Of a stretch of DNA of 64,000 nt, positions 50,801 through 60,066 are shown piece by piece; position 1 is the first letter of the stretch; each line of letters opens with the position of its first letter. A model generated the notes under the pieces. The model made no database searches. It saw nothing but the letters and a program-made list of their open reading frames with translations, and was not told the DNA's origin. A program made the position numbers and the translations under genes. Origin of the DNA: Clusia tigrina (Eukaryota; Arthropoda; Insecta; Diptera; Clusiidae); the NCBI GenBank assembly GCA_920105625.2, contig OV050031.1:228580194-228644193 (forward strand), read 5' to 3'.

Positions 50801-51993
50801 TTTAAAAAATTTCATTAAGTCGACTGAGACGGATCGCAGTTATGTGACTGAGCCTATTAGGCTACAACCCACTACAAGAGGCCCTTTACACAGACTGGAG
50901 GAACTGATCCTTTCGAGCTCACTAAAGAAAGTTTTCTGCAGATAATTAGCTTTGTTCCTTCATCATTTGTGACATGAGCTTGTGACTTCGCCATGCACCG
51001 GTGTTCGGAGGACTGTCGATCCCACCTGCACACAGCCCAGAAGGTCGTTGATGTTTGCCAACCTCTGTGTAAATATTTTTAAACTCTGTTTACATTTAAA
51101 GGAAACAACAACGTCGTCCACTTTGCTGGATTGTTTCGACCCCTTGAACAATTGTTCATCTTGCGTATAGAAATCAGTTTTCTTGCAATCAAGTCCGCCC
51201 TGCACTCACAATTTATGTACTCGCAAATGTCCTCCTCCTTCGTAGAATTCTACGCACAATCTCTTAGGCAGGACTTAATTGCATGTGGCTCGGTCTAGAA
51301 AACAATTTCCTGTGCCCATGTACGCCACTATCGTCTGGTTGGCCCGGCTGAAGTTTCCCCACCCGTTTGAAAACTGCAGCGAAATTCTGAAAAATGGCCC
51401 CAAAATGTTGTTTCTCTCAATTCCAGCTTAGATGTGACAAGCTTTCAGAAATTTCGCCCACATCTGTGCAACACTTGGCGGCTTGTGTCATCATAAATGC
51501 GGAGGGAGGTAGGAAGCATGCAGGTGCGGGTAAGCAAAATTCCAGCCTTGTAGTTACGTAACAAATGGCTGAGATACCAGCGGAAATGTTCGAGGAAGAG
51601 TGGCCCCGCAAAGTGAAGGAACAAAACGCAAAATGCAAAAGCGGAAGGAGCGGGGCGAGCGGAAAAACGACTGTGACCGGATGCAAAAAGATTTATGCGA
51701 AGTAAAGGGGAGCGCGCACACCTGCCTGCATGCATATTAAAATCATTAAGGTTCACATTTCGCTGTGGTTGTTGTCCGTTCGCAGCCGTTTGCAATTTTT
51801 CCTGCTGTTGTTGCTGAACCGCGCCGTGTTCTTGCAATTGTGGCGGGCGGAAAATGTGCTCGAGCAAGCAAAGTTCACAGAACAAGAAACGAAAAGCAAC
51901 AAAAAGGAGGCACTACACAGCGCCATTTTGTGCGACACAAACATTTAAATACAAATACAAGCAAAAAGGGTGTAGTTCACATGCTTGTGTGCA

Positions 51994-52030
<37 letters not shown>

Positions 52031-54801
52031 ATAGTGGTAAATACGGCGCTTAAGTGGAGGTGTGTTTGGACGGGTGGCAGCAGTTTATGTAAACTGACAA
52101 CAACAACAACAATAACAAAGCTGACATTAATAAAAACAAACACCAACGAGCCGCCCTGCCGAGTGAGCCGACTCCCTCACATACGGGTGCATGCGCGAAT
52201 GATGATGACAAAGTATTAGAGAGAAAATGTATTGCATACTTTGAGGCAGCAGGCAACGACCGAAACAAAGAAATATGGGATAAAATTTTAGTGCCTGGAT
52301 ATTTGGGGCACATTACGAGTATGTTATATGTCAGCGGCACTTGCAGCAGTTTCATTTGCCCAGAAAGCGTATCACTCACGAAAGGATGCTTCGTGTTGCT
52401 GTTGTTACTGCGGTTGCAACAAAGTGGACTGTTTGTGTGATGAAACAACATGAAAAGCAGAGACCAAAAAAGAGAAAAATGTTGTTTTAAACCCATATAA
52501 TAGGCGCAGGTGGCGCACTCCAGGATGTTTTATTGCCCACGAGGCATGTGACTTTTTTCATTGCTTACGGTTTTTAGTGCTTCACGTCAGCAGGCAACAT
52601 GCACGACGAATATTAAAACTGATATTTGTGTAATTTTGCGAACGCTATGGGGGATACGGAGCAGACGAATAATTAGTGTGGAGTGGGGGTGGGAAGTTGA
52701 TTATATCGGTTTTATTGAACATAGCCACCGGCAACCCATTAGGAAAGATGTGGAGGAACAGAAGCTATGTAAATCACATTGGGCCAAGGAATTGCTGTAA
52801 GTGACTTCAAATGTTTGTTAACTGATCTGCGGGTACAACGACTTTGATGAGGCGGTTGCGACAAATCGGGACATTATGAGCTATTATTATTATTATGTGC
52901 AGGCGATTTAAGCACCGCGACCTTTCGATCTATTGTGCCCCCCATCAGATGTTCAAAGTACATCTTTGAGTCCTATCCTCTGGATAAACGTGAAGACAAG
53001 AGGTCCAGAGGTTTCACATCACTGGCAGAACCCTGGAAAAATCCCAAGTATTTCCTGCGGGTGTGCATGAGAGCCGGACATTGTGCCAACACATGCAAAA
53101 ATGTCTCCTCTTCCTCCATACAGAATCTGCATGAGCCTCCCGAGGTGACCCCCATTCTTACCATATGTGAGTTCAGTTTACACCGTCGTGTGAGTAGGCC
53201 TGTCATCATCCTAAGATTATTCTTAGAGAGATTCATGAGTGATTCGAATCTCTTTAGCTGGTATGTCCCTAGCAGACTCTTTGATACCCTTAGGCCTGGT
53301 GTGTTAATCCAGTGTTTGTGCCTATGGTGTCCCTCATCGATTCTAAGCTGGCTGAATAGCTTGCCCTTGCCAACCCTACAGAAGAGTTCTGTGCCAATAA
53401 GGGATGCTGTTAGGAGCTAGGATTAGGCGCGATTTTAAAATCTTATTCATTGTGGTTTGCCAATACTCTGAAGTGTAAATAATTTGCAATTGGCCCCTAA
53501 CTTAATATCGCAAAAATGGGCACCAAAATCACTCGAACGAGGTAGTGTGCTGAACACACAAGTCCTTGTTCCTTAAATTCCAATTGGGTGAACCAACAGT
53601 TTAAAGGAATTCTTTGACATAATTCACAACTCGTGTGCGAAATAAGCGAGTAAAAGAATGAAGTACTTTTGCCAAGGGAGTGAGAAAAGTGTACCTCTGA
53701 AACTTGAACGGACCCATTTGTCCTACATCATTGCTTTGATCCACTGCTAGTGCGGTGGTGCGTAGATGTTATGAAGTGTGCGGTAACAGACTCCCGTACA
53801 TGGCAAGTGGCACCACATTTACCGAGGTTCACGACGTCTCATGTTGTATGTTTAAGCCGCTTAAACAGTCTCAAGACAGAAGTATTTGGGTGAGAGAATC
53901 ATAAAGCCATACGCTACGTTCGCGAAACAGACTCGCCGTTAGAGGAAATATGCCTCTGGCTTTTGTTTGGCTCTGCTCCTTAACATGATGTCTTCATAGT
54001 CCATAATGAGAGCGACTTAGTCTGTGCCTTCATTAGGTACTGTTGCTTGGAAGAGTCTGCTCCTAGTCTCGTGCATATCGCGGGGATGCTGAGCTCCACT
54101 AAGCTCGCAAAGAGAAATCCAGGAGGCTCCCAGCGAGCAGACAGCTAATCTAACTTCATCGAACTTACCGCCAAGTTGCGCATCTCTCTTGGCCAGCCCA
54201 CAACCCACTCACGGGTATTGACGGGCATGTTGATCTGTGATTGTGTTTTGCGCTTTTCCCTATTACAGCAGCAAACAAACAGCAAACAGAGATGAACTTT
54301 TTGGCAAGCTCAAAACTGTGGAAAATGGGAAAACTTGTGAGAAATCAAAAGTCCGATAAAAAGGCAAAGTACCAACGAAAGCAGCATCGAATCGAAATGA
54401 AATTTCCAAAGTGTCTAAAACGCAAAATTGAAACTGGCGTGTGCATAATCAACAGCAGCGCATTTACTGCCAAGCCGGGGGGGGGGGGGGGGAGGCGAAA
54501 GAATAATCGGAAGGAACTTCACAACGGATGACATCTAGAGCAACTGAACATTACTGAATGCCCATACGAAAGAAACGAATCATGCGAGTAGTGTGGCAGA
54601 ACACCGTTTCGGAGGTCTGTGTGGCGACATGACACTCTTCCACAGTCCCCCCGACATTTTTTAATACAAGTGCATATTTTTGCCAAGTTTATGTGTGTCA
54701 AATTTTTTGCTGCGGCCGCTCCCCACTTCGCTTACAACAGCGAACATAACAAACAACTTGCAACAAACAAATTCGTATGAAATATTATTTATAGTGTCTC
54801 T

Positions 54802-54837
<36 letters not shown>

Positions 54838-57800
54838 GCAGTGGCAGAAAAACTTACCTTTCTCGCTTCCGAAAATTTGCCAAGCACTATTTTCTTCGGA
54901 TTTATTATGCTGAAAGTTGCAGCTGCAACTTTGACTTCGTACACCGAGTTTGTTGTTAGATTTTGTAATACCATCTGCAAAGAAAAGAGGAGAAAAACGG
55001 TAAGTAAGAAAGTGGGAGAATTGGTTGCGGTTGATTTGAGTGCAGCTTCCTTGGGCATGTGCACACGTGCGCGTGTGTGTGCGGAGTGCATCCTTGTGCA
55101 AGTTGGCTTGGCCATGCTTCATCTTATTTTGCGAATTTCAAAGCAAGTATGCAAATTTTAAATTAGAATTTCCTGATATGTGGTTGGCAAGTAGGAAATA
55201 CACTCTCTGGTAAAGTCACTTTCTGGTCTGGCAGGTTAAATGCGAGTCTTCAAAATGGTTTACTTTAAATTTATGAAATTTTATGAACATCCTACAAAAC
55301 AGATCCAATTCGAATGAAATTATAACCAACTACAGTGAAGCAAACGAACAAGAAGGACGATGGACAATCAGAGTGTGTGTTGAAGTCAGCCTGGAAACCT
55401 AATCTTTCGTTTGATAACAGGAACCTTCCCTCCACTTCTGGGAGACTCTAGTAACTCTAAACGAACTGAATGCTTCTATTATAAAATCCTCAATGAAGAT
55501 TTCCTTTTCCAGCCACTCCGCATTCTTTTTTGAAACATCGAGTCTTCTATCGAGGAGTCAAGGACCAAAGAACTGGTCAGATTGCTGTTAATACAATCAC
55601 ATACATAATTAATTATACATAGAATAGAATGCATGTACAACGCAAACATACATAATCAGCCAGTGATATGGCGCCTTATAAGGTGAGCATGCACTTTCAG
55701 CTGGCTCAAAATCTGGCGTACTGCATGAGTGTGGGGCACTGCGATAAGTGACCGCACATTCCTCGCGATCCGCACACGCCCCCACGACTTGTGAGCCCTC
55801 TGCAGCCACTATCACGGCCCTTATTGTTTCCCGAAAACACCCCAACCCAATCCGGATTTTGAAAATGTTGACAATTTATACGCGCTTTCATTTATTCTCG
55901 CATTCTACGGCACGGTATCTCGCTAGCCGTAAATTTTGCCCATAAGCCCGCCGAAACAAAGGCACTCCATTTGCATACCTGTTTTATAATCAAATAGTTT
56001 TGCATATGAAAAAGAGTTTTATTTAGGCGAAAAAATAGGAAATCCTTGCAACATTCAAAAGAGGACGGACCGACCGGACTACGGCACGCGGGAGGGGGTG
56101 GTTGGTTGGTGTATGGAAATTTCAGGCGATAGCGCATGAAACTATGCTCAAAAATATGCTACAAATAGTTGCGTTCGTTATATTGTTGTTGTTGTTGTTG
56201 CTGGCTTCTTACATAACATTACAACAACACGACCGCAGCTGACAACAACCAAGTCAACAGGCGCTAACAACGAACCAACCGCCGCAGGGCGGCCGCGGCG
56301 GTAGCGGTGGCAACCTTTCGAATGTTTTTTAATTTTCGTGCATTTTTAGATAACACCGTGCTCCACCCTCACCCCGGGCTGGCACAGCAATTATTTCAAA
56401 CCGGGTAGCAATGTTTGACGTGCTTGTTTTTCGTCCTTTTCGACTGCATTGATAAACCAAGCGCCCGCTCTCCCTGCTCGCCGCCGATTCTTCTTTTGTT
56501 TTATTGGGCCGCGATTGCGACGGCTTGACACACAAGCACAAATAAGCCCCCCCTCCCAGCGCCGAGCGGGTTTGATGCTGACTGCTCTGCCATAAATAAA
56601 ACGCGGAATGACTGTTGCACCTACTCCGTTCGGGAACGCGCAAAATTATTGCCATGGCGCCTGAAATTATGCAGCAGGCAGTTTATTGCGATATTTGGTG
56701 CGGATAAATTGCGAAAAAGAGACAAAGCAAACTCCATTTTATTGCGAGGCGAAGGTAGAAACGATTTTTATTGTTGTAGCAAATCTCTCGATGATTGCCA
56801 ATTGTGTTACCAATAACGCGCGCACTTCTGCCGACGTGACAAATTGCCACATTTTGCGGCAACACGAGGAGAGAAACGCATTTGCTTCCCGTAAATAGGG
56901 CAAATGTTTAATATAAGAAAGCTGAAATGAAGATGGGGGAGAGAATAGATCCAATTCGTATGAAATTATAACCAACTACAGTGAAGCAAACGAACAAGAA
57001 GGACGATGCACAATCAGAGTGTGTGTTGAAGTGATTCTGGAAACCTAATCTTTCGTTCGATAACAGGAACCTTCCTTCCAGTTCTTACAGAGTCTAGCAA
57101 CTATAAACGAACTGAATGTTTCCCAGGCCCAACAAGAGCACCGAAACTTACCGCGGTCTCCAGCTCCTTGGACGAGGCATTTATGCGTATGTCCCGATGG
57201 GTGTCCTGGCCCAGGAGGCGCGCTTTAATTATGTAAAAATCGATGGTGTTGTAGAACTCGTACGGCCGCTTCCAACGTATGGTGATCGAGTCCTGCGAGT
57301 GGCAGGTCAAGTTTACCACAATGGGCGCACTCGGGCCGGCTACGTCGGTACGCTGGGCTATCTGATCCGAGGACTCTCCCTCGTTCTTGGTCGTAAAGGC
57401 TTTCACAATGATGCGGTAGTCCGTGTGGGGCTCTGAAAACACATAATACAGATAATTAGTTTCATCGGAGAGTTCACTAAAGAGATAATAGAAGCAATAA
57501 TTACGAAGGCGGGTCAATAAAAGCCTGAAAAGTCCAACGGATGGCGTTGCCAGTTCAAATCAAACATGCCGCCTGACAAGATTCGGCATTTTTCAATAGA
57601 AAGCACCCTATTGAAATTGTTCTTTTTAAATTTTCAGGGATTTATTACCCCGCCCTCGTATGGTAATGTTTTCCTTTCGGATTTATCGCAATTAATCAAA
57701 TTAGGAACCAATTTTGTGTTTGCAAAAATTAACTTGACAGTTTAAGTGCCAGCTTTGAGGCCCGCCTGCCCCAGCGAGCGGGTGAAATTGATTGAATTAA

Positions 57801-60066
57801 TATTTTTACTGTCAACGAGTATTGAACCACCGCAGACCGCAGAGACTCCCTGCGTGACGAGCTGACGTTTATAATATTTAAAATAATCGCCCATTTTAAC
57901 TGTTAATTCTGATGAGTTTGCAAAACGAAGCGCCGGCAACTGTGGACAGTGCACTTAGCGAAATAGTTGAACTAATTAATGTCACCTTGTCATAGGAAAC
58001 ATGCGTGTGTGCGGGGGTGTGGGGGTACATTAAAACAAAAAGTTCCATTTCCATTGCATAAAGTAAGCGAAATCGTGGTGCGAACGCGACAGGATGCCGC
58101 AAGTTGCATGATGGGCGAAAAAGTTCGAGCGTTGCATTACGATGCGGTGCTCAGGCTACAACATGACTTGGTAATTAATTAAATACAGCGAAGCTGGCGA
58201 CGGGGAGGGAAAAGAGCAGCATCAGAGGCAGTACTGAATATGTGCGCACCACTGTTTGCCTGGCTCAGACGGGAGTATACATTGCCGCAGACTCAAATTC
58301 TGACACCGACACAGACCCACCCACAGCCTCAGGCATACACAGCGGAGCACCCCAGCAAAAAATGTGACGGATCTGAAAGAAATTACTGCCCATATTCTGG
58401 GTGATGTCCTCCCAAACTTCTACTTAAAGCGAAAGATGAAGCTTTCAACAAGCCTTCTTTCAATTCATGCGTTCGGTCATCAGGTAAGCATGGAATGGTG
58501 TTTTGAGTGCCCTCATCGCCACTTCTGGCAATCAACTTTTCTGCTGGGATGCTGCAATTTTGTTTGCAAACATATTTAAACTTTTTTTAATTATTAAATT
58601 AAACTGGAAAGTTTAGCATGTGCAAGTGAGGCAAAGGGGGAAACAACCTGCTAACAGAGGAAGTTGCTAGAGTTGTCGCACATTTCGCTTTTGTATGAAG
58701 GCCACAACCCTGCCAGAGGAACCCAGGGCTGAGTATTTTATCAAAATTCAAATTAAGGACGCGTGCAAGAGCTCCATCGAAGCTGCCTATTCGCAAAGTA
58801 TGCATTACTGTGGAGCTCAAACGATATTGTTCCCGACAGGTACTTAGGAGCCAGAAGTAGAAGGCTGGCAAATAACCAATCATCCATCCAATTATCATGT
58901 TCAACCTCGGAGGAAATTGGCTGCGTTATAATTAAAGAACTGCTCCGTCTGTCGTAGGTAAGTAGCCACTTAAACGCGCAACTCTTGCAATTAAAGACGG
59001 TGGATAAGGCAGGCAGGCCGAAGAATAATTGGCCATAGTGTTGGCAACAAACCCCGTTTTGTTCCTTCAAGTGCTCCGACTTCAAATTTCAATTGGAACA
59101 GTTGAAGGCCATCAATAAATAATAAATTAATAAATAGAAATGGAATCCGTGGCAGTGACATTTGGCCTGAGTGAGCGGCTAAAATAATTATTCTGTATTG
59201 GCGTTTTTGACACAAACACAGACCCGAAGGCGTGGGCTGGCTGGATAAGGGGACAAAAAGCTTAGTGGTCCTTTGTAATGACGGAGCGTCTCTGCGAACA
59301 CGACGCGAACGTCAAAGGCAAAGCAATTTCACTGCTCTTTGCATAATTTATATCGTTTAATGGAATAATTTGCCGGAGGGCTGTTCGAAATGCTGAAATA
59401 AAAGGGATTCACAGCTTCTTTCTGCGTCATGACATTTATTACAGGATGTATTCTGTGTCAGAAACCCTTCAAGCTATTGACTTTATGACGAAATATTATT
59501 TATGATAGCATGAACCAAAGGACCATCATGAAAACCAGGACAGAAAAAGAAGAAAATTTTATTTATAAATAGACACAGAATTGGTGAAATTTTCATTAGC
59601 TTAATAACGAAAAAGGAGCACCAGAATATTAACTAAATAAAGAGGATATGAAACACACCAACTCTGTGTTACTATATGATATCAGATTGGCCAGATCCAC
59701 GTAGATGCACGTTATGTAAAGGCTACAATGTTAATTAAGATGTTTTGTCAGGCAATTAACTCGGCAACCCAACAGGATACCATTGCTCGTACTTAGAGCA
59801 TATTCTTCTTGTACGAGTATGTTGTCAATTCATAGCAAATAGGAAACTCTGGGGACACTTACTCAGTTCTTGCAGGACGAAATTGATGGTGGACTCCACA
59901 GCGTTTCTGGTGTTCTTCACAATAGCCACGCCCGTCTGATTCTCGTGTATATGAAAGACGTGATAGCCGGCAATGGCGCCATTCTGATTCTTCGGTGGAT
60001 GCCACGACATCGTGATACTGGTGGCAGTGACATCCAGCACGGTGAGATTCAACGGCTTGCTTGGCA
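34673..60066 (-). CDS. Ptp99A: receptor protein tyrosine phosphatase Ptp99A (5' end outside window)
   Basis: Ten coding exons on the - strand: 60,066-59,863; 57,432-57,152; 54,974-54,858; 50,657-50,518; 38,108-37,819; 37,662-37,322; 37,261-37,095; 37,020-36,465; 36,298-36,030; 35,873-34,673. The phases close over 1,187 residues to a TAG. Order: two fibronectin III domains, one membrane helix ([20 protein letters not shown]), a juxtamembrane segment, active phosphatase domain D1 ([26 protein letters not shown]), pseudophosphatase domain D2, and a long low-complexity tail ending SLDIVG. The first exon seen begins in phase 1 inside VPSKPLNL, so the signal peptide and N-terminus lie beyond 60,066, almost certainly outside the window. 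In Drosophila the protein is neuronal and acts in motor-axon guidance. Sequence identity to Ptp99A is high over D1, D2 and the membrane segment, so the assignment is firm. Confidence 0.97.
36030..36298 (-). CDS. Ptp99A: Ptp99A exon: D2 middle
   Basis: Starts [18 protein letters not shown] and ends NGPIVVVDR. The position equivalent to D1 His-Cys-Ser reads Val-Asp-Arg, so the nucleophile is absent. The donor again splits the codon after the nucleophile position in phase 2. Confidence 0.95.
36465..37020 (-). CDS. Ptp99A: Ptp99A exon: end of D1, linker and start of D2
   Basis: Begins by completing the Ser codon of [12 protein letters not shown], continues with the VQTEEQYIF Gln loop, the inter-domain linker, and the D2 motifs [13 protein letters not shown] and [18 protein letters not shown]. 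Ends in phase 0 at SSLDEI with donor GTGAGT. Confidence 0.95.
37095..37261 (-). CDS. Ptp99A: Ptp99A exon: D1 WPD loop and catalytic cysteine
   Basis: Lys-rich [11 protein letters not shown], then [19 protein letters not shown] carrying the general acid Asp, and ends in VVHC plus two bases of a Ser codon. The intron (donor GTGCGT) cuts the catalytic signature directly after the nucleophilic Cys. Confidence 0.95.
37322..37662 (-). CDS. Ptp99A: Ptp99A exon: core of phosphatase domain D1
   Basis: Encodes [39 protein letters not shown] and [15 protein letters not shown], the standard PTP motifs. Donor GTATAA is weaker than the others. The next exon continues in phase 0. Confidence 0.95.
37819..38108 (-). 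CDS. Ptp99A: Ptp99A exon: juxtamembrane segment and start of D1
   Basis: It starts with the last base of a Ser codon, then [19 protein letters not shown], and continues through [12 protein letters not shown] to [20 protein letters not shown] is the substrate-recognition loop of tyrosine phosphatases. Acceptor TTCTTCCAG, donor GTAAGT. Confidence 0.95.
42834..42893. repeat. perfect hairpin, 17-bp arms
   Basis: CCAGAAACATATATTTA (42,834-42,850) and its exact reverse complement (42,877-42,893) flank a 26-bp AT-only-plus-G loop. The structure is 60 bp in total. It lies in the Ptp99A intron. Confidence 0.85.
45623..45664. repeat. exact 19-bp direct repeat
   Basis: ATTGGTCTAAATAAGCAGT at 45,623-45,641 and again at 45,646-45,664, with 4 bp between. 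Read directly; no function is apparent. Confidence 0.9.
47440..48030 (+). pseudogene. degenerate LINE 3' end (RNase H and Cys-rich C-terminus)
   Basis: The frame beginning near 47,494 reads [18 protein letters not shown], the RNase H active-region motif of Jockey/I-type non-LTR elements. After frame disruptions and a stop it resumes at about 47,700 with [17 protein letters not shown] and [18 protein letters not shown], the typical C-terminal Cys/His region, ending in a stop at 47,966. The tail CACAATAAATC...AAGTCGCAGTG (48,005-48,030) resembles the 3' UTR end of the second LINE relic in this window. 5'-truncated and dead. Confidence 0.8.
48184..48404. repeat. 19-bp tandem array, 11 full units
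   Basis: Unit CTTGGAACAATCGGCCCCG. Units 1-4 end in G and units 5-11 end in T, and a diverged twelfth (CTTGGAGCAATC) closes the array. Units are otherwise identical as read. Because 19 is not a multiple of three and the unit has no stop in most frames, long frames open on both strands; the Pro/Gly/Trp repeat peptides they imply are artefacts. The array lies about 150 bp after the LINE relic. Confidence 0.95.
50518..50657 (-). CDS. Ptp99A: Ptp99A exon: transmembrane segment
   Basis: Acceptor CTACTTTCAG, donor GTAAGT. It encodes [19 protein letters not shown] and then a membrane helix of about 22 hydrophobic residues ending in FFLW. It ends in phase 2 and pairs with the next exon at 38,108 to give [16 protein letters not shown]. 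The intron between them is 12.4 kb. Confidence 0.95.
51996..52027. repeat. (TG)n microsatellite
   Basis: Sixteen TG units read directly. Confidence 0.97.
52883..53420 (-). pseudogene. LINE 3' relic on - strand with (TAA)n tail
   Basis: The - strand reads [21 protein letters not shown], then [44 protein letters not shown] and a stop. This is the C-terminal part of a Jockey/I-type ORF2 with an intact Cys/His motif. A 3' UTR with CACAATAGATC...AGGTCGCGGTGC follows, then TAA units (52,883-52,896), the tail type of I-factor-like elements. About 150 codons are uninterrupted, so it is younger than the relic at 47.4-48.0 kb. It is 5'-truncated and inserted in the same orientation as Ptp99A transcription. 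Confidence 0.8.
54477..54492. repeat. G16 homopolymer
   Basis: Sixteen consecutive G on the + strand (C on the Ptp99A sense strand). Confidence 0.9.
54797..54833. repeat. TC/TG microsatellite beside a splice donor
   Basis: On the Ptp99A sense strand this is a CA-repeat of about 29 nt followed by GA units, beginning 24 nt after the GTAAGT donor of the FN III exon at 54,858. Confidence 0.95.
54858..54974 (-). CDS. Ptp99A: Ptp99A exon: end of second FN III domain
   Basis: 39 codons, phase 0 at both ends ([16 protein letters not shown] to GKFSEARK). Acceptor TTCTTTGCAG, donor GTAAGT. A 29-bp CA/TG microsatellite lies 24 bp inside the downstream intron. Because the exon length is a multiple of three and both junctions are phase 0, skipping it would keep the frame. 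Confidence 0.93.
55301..55475. repeat. 175-bp direct repeat, copy 1
   Basis: Begins AGATCCAATTCGAATGAAAT and matches 56,947-57,121 over its whole length with about a dozen substitutions and apparently no net length change. It has no terminal inverted repeats. Confidence 0.9.
56947..57121. repeat. 175-bp direct repeat, copy 2
   Basis: Second copy, same orientation, 1,646 bp from copy 1. It ends about 30 bp inside the intron from the donor at 57,152, very close to coding sequence. Confidence 0.9.
57152..57432 (-). CDS. Ptp99A: Ptp99A exon: end of FN III domain and start of the next
   Basis: Acceptor TTTTCAG before AGCCCCAC, donor GTAAGT. It runs from [14 protein letters not shown] (last strands of the preceding domain) through [16 protein letters not shown] and [15 protein letters not shown] to KELETA. 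NLTC and NASS are N-glycosylation sequons. The 175-bp duplicated repeat begins about 30 bp into the following intron. Confidence 0.95.
57433..59862 (-). other. Ptp99A: 2.4-kb Ptp99A intron
   Basis: Unique sequence; I see no gene or notable repeat. Confidence 0.7.
59863..60066 (-). CDS. Ptp99A: Ptp99A exon: first fibronectin III domain in window
   Basis: Acceptor CTCTTTTCAG before TGCCAAGC, donor GTAAGT. It encodes [11 protein letters not shown] through FVLQEL, including the conserved SITMSWHPP strand and a HIHENQTG loop with an N-glycosylation sequon. It ends after one base of a Lys codon completed by the next exon (ELK/PHTDY). Confidence 0.95.

Larger units (their letters stand above)
50658..54857 (-). 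other. Ptp99A: 4.2-kb Ptp99A intron
   Basis: Holds a (TG)n tract at 51,996-52,027, a LINE 3' relic on the - strand (52,883-53,420), a run of 16 G at 54,477-54,492 and a CA/TG microsatellite at 54,797-54,833 next to the donor of the upstream exon. No gene seen. Confidence 0.7.
54975..57151 (-). other. Ptp99A: 2.2-kb Ptp99A intron with duplicated segment
   Basis: Contains two 175-bp direct copies (55,301-55,475 and 56,947-57,121), (GTT)n at 56,181-56,200 and a GC-richer patch near 56,280-56,330 (GGCGGCCGCGGCGG). No gene seen. Confidence 0.7.

Noticed and set aside
50963..51205. Possible extra Ptp99A exon (80-codon - strand frame)
   Set aside because: The flanking exons at 54,858 and 50,657 join in phase 0 to give a continuous family-like sequence ([14 protein letters not shown]), and this frame does not resemble an FN III domain.
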